This document shows, in pieces, positions 54,902-63,054 of a stretch of 64,000 nucleotides of DNA; within the stretch, counting starts at the first letter, position 1; every line of letters begins with the position of its first letter. Location of the stretch: the NCBI GenBank assembly GCA_035561135.1, contig DATMYA010000008.1:496001-560000 (forward strand). The letters run 5' to 3'. A program made the position numbers and the translations under genes. The notes beneath the pieces are model-generated. The model was given only the letters and a program-made list of their open reading frames with translations, searched no databases and had not been told where the DNA came from. Origin of the DNA: Clostridia bacterium. Lineage in GTDB: Bacteria > Acidobacteriota > Terriglobia > Terriglobales > Acidobacteriaceae.

Positions 54902-54970
54902 GTCATCCTGAGCGAAGCCCGGCACCGCCGGGCGCAGTCGAAGGACTCTGCGGTTACGATCTGTACCGCA
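54902..54970. repeat. Family A palindromic repeat
   Basis: CGTCATCCTGAGCGAAGCCC, then GGCACCGCCGGGCGCAGTCG, then AAGGACTCTGCGGTTACGAT. In the capsid-adaptor gap. Confidence 0.85.
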
Positions 54971-55014
54971 CCACAAAAAACAGTGCGGGCCGGCATGCGT
55001 CGGCCCGCCACTGC

Positions 55015-55983
55015 TTACCGATTTACGTCCACTTTGTAATGCGCGTAGCTGGCGCCCTTCACAACCAGTCCGCCGAACTTCGCCACGACCATCTGTGCGG
55101 CGAGCGACCCGCTCATGCCCAACTGGAACACGCGCGGATTCGCATCCGTGAGCCAGTGGTATTCGATCAGGTCTTCGCTGACGATGTACGCAGGCAAAAC
55201 AGCCGTTCCGCTGCCCGGAGTACCCGTGTAACTCAGCGACCATTCCGGGATCAGCGGCAGATCGCCAGCCTGCGTGGAAAGCGTCTTGACTCGCAGTCCT
55301 CCGGCAACTTCCGTTGTCGAAAGCACCACGTTGAATTGCGCCTTCATTTCGCGATCGATCAGGTCCAGCAGAACCGGATTCGCATAGATTGCAGTCGGAC
55401 GAACCTCGTAGCTCGAGCTCGCAACCATCTCCGCGATCGTCTGCTTCAGTCCGTCGACAATCCCCTCAGTCGTGCCGATGGTCGCGACGTTGCCACCCGC
55501 GGCGATCTGTCCGGCAGCACCGTAGTACTGCTGTGTCGTCGGAGCCGCCAGTGAAGTGTCGTTGCCGTTCCAAAGTGCGACGTCGTGCGTGCGCATCAGG
55601 CCGTCCACGGCATCGGCCAGGTCCTTCGCTTGCAGGAACGCAAACTGGCTCTGCTGGGCGCCCACTTCCATGTCAAACAGGTTGTAGTTGATCTGCGACA
55701 CCAGCGCCTTCAGCGGGACTGAGCGTTCCACGCGTGCCGGAGCGCTCACCGTCGCCACAATGTTTCGCGGATCGACAAACGCATCTGCAGCCGCGGGCGA
55801 TGCGATCGCCGTCTGCTCGAAAAACCGCGACGGATGGCCCGTAGCAGGAATCTGCTTGATGCGCTGTCCAAAGACGCCACGGCGCCGAACGATGTCCGTA
55901 ATCTCCGTCTGGTACCGCGTAACTTCAATCGACCCCGGCCCCATGAAATCAGCCGCGGCATGCAAATCTACAAATCGAGTCAT
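55015..55983 (-). CDS. Major capsid protein
   Basis: 322 residues from ATG 55983, with AAAGGAAAA ahead. HK97-fold-like layout: TRFVDLHAAADFMGPGSIEV start, an E-loop-like VRRRGVFGQRI region, then AVDGLMRTHDVALWNGND and a C-terminal A-domain with LIEYHWLTDANPRVFQLGMS. Place between scaffold and adaptor genes fits a capsid protein. The start ATG excludes an upstream lead with no capsid similarity. The exact fold family is inferred from order and shape. Confidence 0.75.
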   Translation of the reverse strand: MTRFVDLHAAADFMGPGSIEVTRYQTEITDIVRRRGVFGQRIKQIPATGHPSRFFEQTAIASPAAADAFVDPRNIVATVSAPARVERSVPLKALVSQINYNLFDMEVGAQQSQFAFLQAKDLADAVDGLMRTHDVALWNGNDTSLAAPTTQQYYGAAGQIAAGGNVATIGTTEGIVDGLKQTIAEMVASSSYEVRPTAIYANPVLLDLIDREMKAQFNVVLSTTEVAGGLRVKTLSTQAGDLPLIPEWSLSYTGTPGSGTAVLPAYIVSEDLIEYHWLTDANPRVFQLGMSGSLAAQMVVAKFGGLVVKGASYAHYKVDVNR

Positions 55984-56084
55984 TATTTTCCTTTCAAAGC
56001 TTTTATGAATCTTGTTCCAGAGCGCAGTCGGCCACCGCGCATCACAAACTCGTGAGCGCCACCCACCGATCGCCCCCACAAACC

Positions 56085-56155
56085 CGTCAATCCTGAGCGC
56101 AGCCCGGCAAGCCGGGCGTAGTGGAAGCCCTGCATTTATGCTCTGTACCGCACCA
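56085..56155. repeat. Family A palindromic repeat (degenerate)
   Basis: GTCAATCCTGAGCGCAGCCC, then GGCAAGCCGGGCGTAGTGGA. Between the capsid and scaffold-like genes. Confidence 0.8.
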
Positions 56156-56180
56156 CGGGCGCAGTCGAAGGCTACAAGCC

Positions 56181-56618
56181 CTAGCCGATCATCCCGGCGC
56201 GCGCCATCTCCGCCTTTACGGCAATCCGCTGCTCCACGCTGAGCGCCGCCAGGGCCTTGTCCAGCACAGCTTCTTCCAGTTGCAGACCTTCCACGCCGCT
56301 CTTGGCCAGCAGCACGGAAACCGTTGGCGCCAGTGTTTTTCGCATCGCACGCTGGGCCTGCGCTTGCAACTCCGTATTCTCCTTCTCAAGACGCGCGACT
56401 TTCTCTCGCATGTCGGACGACGCCTCCACGCCCTGGCGTGGCGCGATCGCCTCATCAATCGTGGCGATAATGCGATCCACCTTGGCGTTCAGCGACTCAT
56501 ACTGAGCGTCGATTTTCGTCAGCACCTTCTCCAGTGCCTCGCTCGCGCTCGCCAGTCGGTCAGCGCTCGCTGCAAGATCCGTTCTCGCGTCTTTCCCGTC
56601 CACCTTCACCTCGTCCAT
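56181..56618 (-). CDS. Scaffold-like coiled-coil phage protein
   Basis: 145 residues from ATG 56618, with GGGAG six bases before it. A long coiled-coil of charged and Ala residues (ASADRLASASEALEKVLTKI, then EKVARLEKENTELQAQAQRA) and a C-terminal hydrophobic end. Scaffolding proteins look like this and lie just upstream of capsid genes. Role inferred from place. Confidence 0.55.
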   Translation of the reverse strand: MDEVKVDGKDARTDLAASADRLASASEALEKVLTKIDAQYESLNAKVDRIIATIDEAIAPRQGVEASSDMREKVARLEKENTELQAQAQRAMRKTLAPTVSVLLAKSGVEGLQLEEAVLDKALAALSVEQRIAVKAEMARAGMIG

Positions 56619-56632
56619 GCTTGCTCCCAATA

Positions 56633-56658
56633 GAAAAGGCCGGCTCCTCGCCGGCCTA
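56633..56658 (-). terminator. Hairpin terminator between protease-like and scaffold-like genes
   Basis: On the minus strand AGGCCGGC, loop GAGGA, GCCGGCCTTTTCTATT. It would cut the phage transcript in two, and the next gene starts only 15 bases further on. Confidence 0.75.
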
Positions 56659-56800
56659 AATTATTTTCCTGTTGCCATGCCCTGCATATCGCCAACAAAG
56701 ACCATCGCGGGCCAATTCGTTCCGCTTCGTCCGATGTCCAACATCCGCCGTCTTGCGTCCAATGTCTGCCGTCTGAGGTCTGCGGTCTGAGGTCTGCCGT

Positions 56801-57406
56801 CTACGATGTCTGGCGTCCGCCGTCTGCCGTCAACGCGATCCACGTCCGCCCGTAAGCGGCCTTGTCCCGGCGCAACACCGCCGCCCCCGTAAACGTGCAC
56901 TCCGTGATCAGCCACACCGGCGCATTCGTATCCGCCACTCGCGCGTCCGCAATCTCGTATGACATCCCTAACCGCGACTGACCGCTCGCCCGTATCTCCC
57001 CGACAATCTCCGGGAAGTCCCGCGCAAACAGGTAGCCGCTCACTAGCAGCTTTTGACCAGGCGTGCGCTCCGCCGCGGCACGCAGCGCCGGAGACTCGCC
57101 TCTCCTCGCCGGTGCGGCCCTCGTCTTACTCTCCCGCTCGATCACGGCCGAGGTGATGATGCCCACCTTGCGGCGCGCATCGTGACGGTCCAGTTCTGGC
57201 GCGTAATCCAGCGCCATTCCCAGCAGCGAAGGCAGCGCCCGCTCCGCAGCCTTGCCCGTCAGCACCACGCGATGCCCTCTCGCCCCGCTTGGCGCCTTGT
57301 CCGACGCCGCATCCACCAGCGTCAGCACTCCACGAAACGCCCGCCGGTTCGGATGCCCGTCCACCTCCGGCATCTCGATCGCCATCGACTCCAATTCAAT
57401 GTTCAT
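56801..57406 (-). CDS. Putative prohead protease-like protein
   Basis: 201 residues. HDARRKVGIITSAVIE and RLGMSYEIADARVADTN recall the His- and Ser-bearing blocks of capsid maturation proteases, and the gene lies between portal and scaffold as such proteases do. Catalytic assignment is uncertain. The 3' end runs into a GACGGCAGAC-type short repeat region (56740-56820), so its last residues may have changed. Confidence 0.45.
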   Translation of the reverse strand: MNIELESMAIEMPEVDGHPNRRAFRGVLTLVDAASDKAPSGARGHRVVLTGKAAERALPSLLGMALDYAPELDRHDARRKVGIITSAVIERESKTRAAPARRGESPALRAAAERTPGQKLLVSGYLFARDFPEIVGEIRASGQSRLGMSYEIADARVADTNAPVWLITECTFTGAAVLRRDKAAYGRTWIALTADGGRQTS

Positions 57407-57589
57407 CTATCCCTCTGTCCCGGCCCTTTCGCACATCAGCGCACGACTCCCCGTGTAAAGCGCCACCGAGCGACTTCATTGGTGAGCGCAGCATGAGTGA
57501 CTTTATTGTCTTGGTGAGCAAAGCGTGCGCAGCACGCGAAGTCGAACCATCCCTACCGAACCACAACACTCCGCCCCGCGAATTCGAGT

Positions 57590-58840
57590 TCACGACGCCT
57601 GCGACTTCTCCGAGAACGGCGCCAGTCCTCGCATCCGTCGCACCTCATCCACTGTCAGCACTCCGCTGCGCAGCAGGATCTCGTGGATCTCCGCCTGCTC
57701 GCGCTCGTTTTGCGCGTCCACATCGGTGAATACGAATTCGAGGTCGTGCCACCCTAGCGTCTTCGCGATGGCATCCCTCGTCAGGTGCTCCGCCAGCAAT
57801 TTCGCTGTCGGCACGATTGCCGTCCGAAATGCCTGGTCTCCCAGTTCGCCTGCCGTCGAGCGATTCACGTCCGACTGCAATCCCAGGAACAGCGGCGGCA
57901 GATCGAATGCGTCGGCAATCACCCTCAGCAGAAACTCCTGCCATTGCAGCCGCAGGTCGGCGTCGGTGCCACCGCCGAAGCGCAACACCTCCGGCCTGGA
58001 TTCCGCCGACAGGATCGGCACCTTGCCCGTGCCCTCTATCTCGTCCTGCCACCACCGAATCAGCCGTTCGTGCTGCGTTGGATTCAGGTTCTGCAACCAC
58101 AGTGCATACTGCACCACCGAATTGCTCGCCAGGCGCGACGCGTAACGATGCGCGCCCAGGAACGCCGCAATCGTTTCGAACGCCACCTCCAACCGCCCCA
58201 GTCCAAACGGCGTATGCGTCCGCGGGTTCAGACGTATGTAAGACAACTCGTCATCGTTCAATACGATCTGTCCATCCGCTCCGAACCTGCCGGTTGCCTG
58301 CACATACCGTGGCGTGTCCGGACGTCCGTCCCAATCCGAGCGCATCTTGATCGTCGCTCCATCCACAGGCCACAGCAGCAGCGGACGCCCCGCATCTCCC
58401 GTCGCCTGCAACTCGATGGCGCCGAAGCCGCCAACGATTACGTCTTCGAGCACCTGCTCCGCCATGGACCGGAATGAGTCGTCGGGATTCGGTTGCTCGA
58501 AGAGATCCGTCAATACCTGCACTCTCTCTTCGCCCGACCGAAGCCCTTCCAGCGACCTCCCCCTCCGCGGCTGTACCCGCCACTGCATTCCGGCAATGCG
58601 ATCTTTGATCGTGTTGATCGCCTTCCGCGCGACCGGAGTCTCGGCGAAGCGGCGCAGATTGGCCGGAGTCGCCTTCGGCATCGCATCGGCACGCCGCCCA
58701 TATGAATTCAGAATGGAAGGCAGCGCCGCCGTGTGCCGCTTCTCCCCCGTTGATGTTTTCGTCTCTGCGCCCGCAGCTTCCGCCGGCACACGTCCACCCA
58801 GGCGCTTCAAAGCGCCGCGCAACTGTTTCCTAATCTTCAT
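57590..58840 (-). CDS. Phage portal protein
   Basis: 416 residues from ATG 58840, weak ribosome site. Marks: NLRRFAETPVARKAINTIKD near residue 60, DLFEQPNPDDSFRSMAEQVL, AFLGAHRYASRLASNSVVQY and a C-terminal clip/wing with NREQAEIHEILLRSGVLTVD-type helices and EVRRMRGLAPF. The HK97/SPP1-type portal dodecamer forms the DNA port of the head. The order terminase-cargo-portal-protease-scaffold-capsid agrees. Confidence 0.82.
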   Translation of the reverse strand: MKIRKQLRGALKRLGGRVPAEAAGAETKTSTGEKRHTAALPSILNSYGRRADAMPKATPANLRRFAETPVARKAINTIKDRIAGMQWRVQPRRGRSLEGLRSGEERVQVLTDLFEQPNPDDSFRSMAEQVLEDVIVGGFGAIELQATGDAGRPLLLWPVDGATIKMRSDWDGRPDTPRYVQATGRFGADGQIVLNDDELSYIRLNPRTHTPFGLGRLEVAFETIAAFLGAHRYASRLASNSVVQYALWLQNLNPTQHERLIRWWQDEIEGTGKVPILSAESRPEVLRFGGGTDADLRLQWQEFLLRVIADAFDLPPLFLGLQSDVNRSTAGELGDQAFRTAIVPTAKLLAEHLTRDAIAKTLGWHDLEFVFTDVDAQNEREQAEIHEILLRSGVLTVDEVRRMRGLAPFSEKSQAS

Positions 58841-59263
58841 GTTTTCTTTCTTCACCGGACTCTGTGCAGAACACAAACGTGCAAAACCCAATGCCGAAAC
58901 AGGGATATGCAAAACAAAGAAAGCTCCCATTTGGGAGCTCAGATTATTGACAAACTAGAGCGTCATGGTCGGAACGCCGAAAGCGCAAACTGGATCACTT
59001 TGTTTTTCGTGTGTGGAGAAAACACAAGGCGGTTCGACCACCCGCTTCAAAAAACGGCGCTACGTTAACATTTCGACAGATTACGGCAGACTAAATTAGC
59101 TGCTGCAAACTCGATTCTTCGAAGGGGCACGCCTTCAGGCGTGCAGTATGCGCACTGAATGAACGCCGGCTTTAGCCGCTGAGGGTCAATGTCTTCAAGA
59201 GTAGGATTTTTTCAGCAGCCTGTTTAGCCGCCTGCGCCTCTGAGACAGTTTGCTTGCTGCACG
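58841..59263. other. 423-base gap between DUF3037 and portal genes with a 119-bp element
   Basis: Holds the second MITE-like element (59100-59218), and before it a stretch with no ORF of note. Marks the border between the HipA-like/DUF3037 pair and the portal gene. Confidence 0.7.
59100..59218. repeat. 119-bp MITE-like element, copy 2 (family B)
   Basis: Same length and nearly the same sequence as the copy at 52202-52320: CTGCTGCAAA at one end, TTTTTCAGCAG at the other, GGGCACGCCTTCAGGCGTGC and GGCTTTAGCCGC hairpins within. Confidence 0.82.
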
Positions 59264-60076
59264 CTAAATCTTCAACTCGCGCCTGGCCCGCTCTGCGATG
59301 CGCGGCAGGTCAGCGACGGTCGCAACGCCAATGTCATGCCCGCGCAACGTGGCCAGCGCAAACGCGATCGCATCATCATCGCGATCCAACTCCGGCTCAA
59401 CGATGGCCGTCAATTCAGCCTTTGCATCCTCCGACTTCGCAATCCCCTCGCGCACTTGCGGAAAGCTGAATGCCAGCACCTTCGCCAGGTTCACATCCGT
59501 TTCCAGCGAGACGGCGTGGAACATCCGCACAACGCCGTTCGGCCTGTACGCCGCATCGATCTTTAGCGGGTCGCCTTTGTGCGTGAACTCCGCAACCGGG
59601 ATCGCCTTCCGCATGAACTGCCACACGCCCTGCCGCTCGAACTCATGGCGCATCCTGCCGAAGATCACCGAGCGACTGCTCTCAGGTCTGGCTCCTCGCC
59701 GCGCCCTTTCCAGGTATATCTGCGCCAGCCGCGCAATCTCTTCCTGCGGACTATGCGCCAGCACTGCTTTCGTCGGAGACAGTTGGATCGCATTCGAGAA
59801 CGAGTCTTCCATTCTTTTCACCAGCCACTCGCGCCCCGCCGCACCTTCCGCCAGCCTCTCGCGGATTTCCGCTTCGAGCGCCTCAAGCATCTCAAGATCG
59901 ACATCGGGGTCCAGGCACCGAACGCGCTTCCAGTCCTTCGTAAAGCGCACGTCCGCAAACGCTGGCCCGTCGCCACTCGCCTCTACGAGCACCACGCCCA
60001 CATTTACGAACTCGTTCTTCACCGCGTCCGGCACGTACCGCAGAAGGAAGAACTCGCATTGTCTTAGTTCTGGCAT
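59264..60076 (-). CDS. DUF3037 domain protein, partner of the HipA-like kinase
   Basis: 270 residues. N-terminal FFLLRYVPDAVKNEFVNVGVVLVE is the DUF3037 start; an acidic/helical middle (LEMLEALEAEIRERLAEGA) and an FPQVREGIAKSEDAKAELT region follow. No enzyme motif. Three 15-bp direct repeats containing TTCGTGGAAC lie upstream. DUF3037 genes are often next to HipA-like kinase genes, so the pair likely works as one. Not a phage structural protein; a cargo gene. Confidence 0.72.
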   Translation of the reverse strand: MPELRQCEFFLLRYVPDAVKNEFVNVGVVLVEASGDGPAFADVRFTKDWKRVRCLDPDVDLEMLEALEAEIRERLAEGAAGREWLVKRMEDSFSNAIQLSPTKAVLAHSPQEEIARLAQIYLERARRGARPESSRSVIFGRMRHEFERQGVWQFMRKAIPVAEFTHKGDPLKIDAAYRPNGVVRMFHAVSLETDVNLAKVLAFSFPQVREGIAKSEDAKAELTAIVEPELDRDDDAIAFALATLRGHDIGVATVADLPRIAERARRELKI

Positions 60077-60108
60077 CCGAAATCAGTCGTTAGTTTAGTC
60101 TTACTTTT

Positions 60109-60148
60109 TTCGTGGAACCTTGTTTCGTGGAACGTTGATTCGTGGAAC
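60109..60148. repeat. Three direct repeats of TTCGTGGAAC, 15-bp period, before DUF3037
   Basis: TTCGTGGAAC starts at 60109, 60124 and 60139, exactly 15 bases apart, 33-72 bases upstream of the DUF3037 start codon. Confidence 0.85.
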
Positions 60149-60262
60149 GCTTCCCATCCTCATTCTCAGCTCGAGACTGCCATCCTGCGACTCTCAGCCT
60201 CAAGGCTGTCACCTGCGGTTCGACCTCAAGCGCGTCATCCTGCGGGGGTTCGTCTCAAGTCT

Positions 60263-60306
60263 GTCATCCTGAGCGGAGCGACAAAGTCGCGCAGTCGAAG
60301 GATCCC
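60263..60306. repeat. Family A palindromic repeat (degenerate)
   Basis: GTCATCCTGAGCGGAGCG, a short ACAAAGTCGC insert, then GCAGTCGAAGGATCCCT. Between the HipA-like and DUF3037 genes. Confidence 0.8.
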
Positions 60307-60366
60307 TACGGGTCTCCACCCTCACATCCGCCGTACCACCCTGCCAAGCGCCGCCTGACGACGGCC

Positions 60367-61173
60367 TCAGTTCACCCGATCCACCCAATTCGGAAACGGC
60401 TGTCGCGACGAATCCCTGAATGCCAATATCAGCTCTGCCACTCGACTCCGGCGCTTCAGCAACAGTTCGATCAGGCGCATCATGTCATCCGTCTCGCCGT
60501 ACCATTCCGGCGGAACTGCCTCCGCACATTCCCAGACTACGCGGTCATCGATCCCTTCAATTCGCCCCAGCCAGGGCTGGAAACTTTCCCACCCCGTCAC
60601 CTGCCGATAAACATCATTCCGCGCGTAGACGCCCCGCAGCGGAGAATCCGGAAACGTCCACTCACCCGCGTTAAAACAATATCCCTGGTCGATAAATGAA
60701 ACCGTCCATTTACGCTCGCGCGACTTCTTCCAGAACGCCGCTTGCCTGCCATTGGAGTTGCACGTCCACTTATCGAGCGCCAGCATCCCGGCGAATGTCT
60801 CCAGGTTTCGAACCTTGTCCAGCATGTGCTCCGGAAGATAGTCGTAAACCAGCCCTTCCATCGGCGGCACCACAAAACGCGACCCGAATTGCAGCCCTGC
60901 TTTGCAGCACGTTGCTCCATGCACCAACTCAACCCGCAGCTCCGGCGTGTGCTCAATCAGCCATTCGCTAACGCTTACCACCTCGGTCGCAGGCACCGGC
61001 AACCCGACCTTCTCCGCCAAACGTGTAGCCAGCAACTCATTCGCAAGAACTCGCAGATGCTGCGGATTGTTCTGGAACTTCACCACATAGAAGTTCCCGT
61101 CCGAGCAGCGCATCAAGTGACTCTGCGCACCGCCCCTCATCCTTCGCACGTGTTGGACCGCTGTTATTGTCAA
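60367..61173 (-). CDS. HipA-like (HipA_2-type) kinase
   Basis: 268 residues from a TTG at 61173. N-terminal strand region binds the nucleotide: RGGAQSHLMRCSDGNFYVVKF, with the likely ATP lysine in YVVKF. Catalytic loop LDKWTCNSNGRQAAF with the Asp base and metal Asn; metal Asp motif in SFIDQGYCF. HipA-type kinases phosphorylate target proteins such as tRNA-charging enzymes and halt growth, but this short, HipA_2-like branch is not characterised. It sits between terminase and the DUF3037 gene, 290 bases from the latter. No HipB-like helix-turn-helix gene is near. Confidence 0.75.
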   Translation of the reverse strand: MTITAVQHVRRMRGGAQSHLMRCSDGNFYVVKFQNNPQHLRVLANELLATRLAEKVGLPVPATEVVSVSEWLIEHTPELRVELVHGATCCKAGLQFGSRFVVPPMEGLVYDYLPEHMLDKVRNLETFAGMLALDKWTCNSNGRQAAFWKKSRERKWTVSFIDQGYCFNAGEWTFPDSPLRGVYARNDVYRQVTGWESFQPWLGRIEGIDDRVVWECAEAVPPEWYGETDDMMRLIELLLKRRSRVAELILAFRDSSRQPFPNWVDRVN

Positions 61174-61383
61174 TCTTTTCTGCTTCGCGACGCCGCGTCA
61201 TATCCGTTTTCCGCGCACTGCGTCTTCCAGATTGGTCCGCGGCCCAATGCGGGAAGCGCGCCACCATCATCTTACAATGACGGTTTCCATACTGCGCCTC
61301 CCGCCACCCACGAGGTCCGCTTGCAACGCCGCCCCAGGCGTAAGCGAGCACCTCGGCACCAAACTCATGTGCCACTCCCTAAT

Positions 61384-61440
61384 CGTCATCCTGAGCGAAG
61401 CCCGGCAAGCCGGGCGCAGTCAAAGGCCGCTGCGTTTACG
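61384..61440. repeat. Family A palindromic repeat
   Basis: CGTCATCCTGAGCGAAGCCC, then GGCAAGCCGGGCGCAGTC, then CTGCGTTTACG. Between the terminase and HipA-like genes, just downstream of the terminase stop. Confidence 0.85.
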
Positions 61441-61446
61441 CTCTGC

Positions 61447-62970
61447 CTACAACACTCCCACTCCCACAGTCTCCGCTTTCGCCACTCTGCCCGCGCACTC
61501 CGCCCTTACTGCCAGCGCCACGGCCATTGCCATGACCGTGTCGTCATGCGCACCCGAAGCCGCTGCCGTCGAACCATCTGCGTGCCGCACAAACGTCCTG
61601 CACTCTTTCAGCAAGCGAATGCTGCTGAACAACTGCGGAGCCGCCCTCAACACGGCCGCGAAGTTCTCGATCATCCTCGGACGCGTTGCCGCCGACGTCA
61701 GCCATCCCGCTTGCCCGCCCGTGCGATAAACGTTTTCGTACGCCTCGCTCGTCGCCAACTGGGCCAGCACTGCGTGCCCGTGATTGTTCCGCTCCACCGC
61801 CAACAGCGCGCCGTTGTACTCGCGCGCCAGCTCCGCCGATCTGCGTGCCAGCTCCGTCGGAGTGCAGTGCCCGTGCCACTCCGCGCATTGCAGCCCGGTT
61901 GATCGCTCAATCACCTGGGCACACGCGAAGTCGCCATCCGCTCCGCCGCCCGCCGGGTCCACGCCAATCACATACTCGCGTCCCGTCTGCGGAGGCCACC
62001 ACACCTGCAGGCGGCCGTTTTCCCGATGTTCCACTGCCTCCGGGCGAGACGCCAGCCGCGCCTCGATCATCGCCATGTCGAACACGCACTCGCCGCTCGC
62101 ACGGAAACACGAGTGTGCATCTTCCGCAAACTCTTCCGCCGCCCGCGTACCGAAGTTCGCCCGCATCTCTCGACGAAAAGCGATCTGCCCGGAATCCAGG
62201 CCGTACCGCTTGACCAGGTCGCGTTCTTCTTCCGTAAGCTCTCCCGCGACCACGCCCTCGCGCCGATAGACCGGTTCCCACCACCACGGGAAGAAGTGCC
62301 GCACATGCCCCGTCACCTCCGCCCGCTGCCACTCGTCGTAGAAGCATCCGCCCGCGCCGTTCGGCGTTGACTCCAGCACCACTTCGCCATCCGTCGGAAC
62401 GGCAGCACGCAGTGAAGCCAGCGTTCCCGCCGCATCCCGTGGCCAGCGTGCCACCTCCGAGCAATGCAAGTTGCGAATCGTCAGCCCGCGCCCGGCATTC
62501 GGATCCGCCGCCGTCTCCACCCTGTATCCGCTATCCAGCCGCGGAAACACAATCTGCCTCGCATTCTCACGCGAAGTGACCAGCGCTCCTTTTCTCAATC
62601 GCTCCGGCAGGTTCTCCAGGAAGCGATGAACAATGCGGAATATCTCTTCCGCCGAGCGCTGGTCGTGTGCCACCTGCACACTCAGCGTGCCGGGACGCGT
62701 AATCGTCTGCAGAAAGAACCTTCCCGCCACATACGTCGTCAGCCCAAGCTGCCGCGCCTTCAGCACGATGTTCTTGTGCCCGCAGCGAGATTGGAACTCG
62801 CGCTGTGCCCGGTTCAACACGAAGGGCGCCAGTCGCCCCTGCTTGTCCCGGATCTTTAAAAGACCCGGCATCAGCACTTCGCGAATTGTGGCGCCCTTGC
62901 ATCCTTCCGGCCTGTCATCCAAACGTCGGCCCAGTGCCGTCAACACCTTCAGGTCAACCTCTGCCGACAT
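61447..62970 (-). CDS. Terminase large subunit
   Basis: 507 residues. ATPase part: Walker A variant KARQLGLTT at 71-79 and the Walker B/Glu region VVLESTPNGAGGCFYDEW. Nuclease part: GVDPAGG (first Asp), LLAVERNNHG, and AHDDTVMAMAVA (last Asp pair) complete the RNase-H-like site. It cuts and packages DNA. No small terminase is visible in the window. The gene is complete and looks intact. Confidence 0.9.
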   Translation of the reverse strand: MSAEVDLKVLTALGRRLDDRPEGCKGATIREVLMPGLLKIRDKQGRLAPFVLNRAQREFQSRCGHKNIVLKARQLGLTTYVAGRFFLQTITRPGTLSVQVAHDQRSAEEIFRIVHRFLENLPERLRKGALVTSRENARQIVFPRLDSGYRVETAADPNAGRGLTIRNLHCSEVARWPRDAAGTLASLRAAVPTDGEVVLESTPNGAGGCFYDEWQRAEVTGHVRHFFPWWWEPVYRREGVVAGELTEEERDLVKRYGLDSGQIAFRREMRANFGTRAAEEFAEDAHSCFRASGECVFDMAMIEARLASRPEAVEHRENGRLQVWWPPQTGREYVIGVDPAGGGADGDFACAQVIERSTGLQCAEWHGHCTPTELARRSAELAREYNGALLAVERNNHGHAVLAQLATSEAYENVYRTGGQAGWLTSAATRPRMIENFAAVLRAAPQLFSSIRLLKECRTFVRHADGSTAAASGAHDDTVMAMAVALAVRAECAGRVAKAETVGVGVL

Positions 62971-63054
62971 CCGCTCTCCCCAGCTCTAGCCCCCTAACTC
63001 CCCTGAATCCCATGCCACACTCCGAGTTCTCGCTACAGACCGTTCCGCGGCCAT

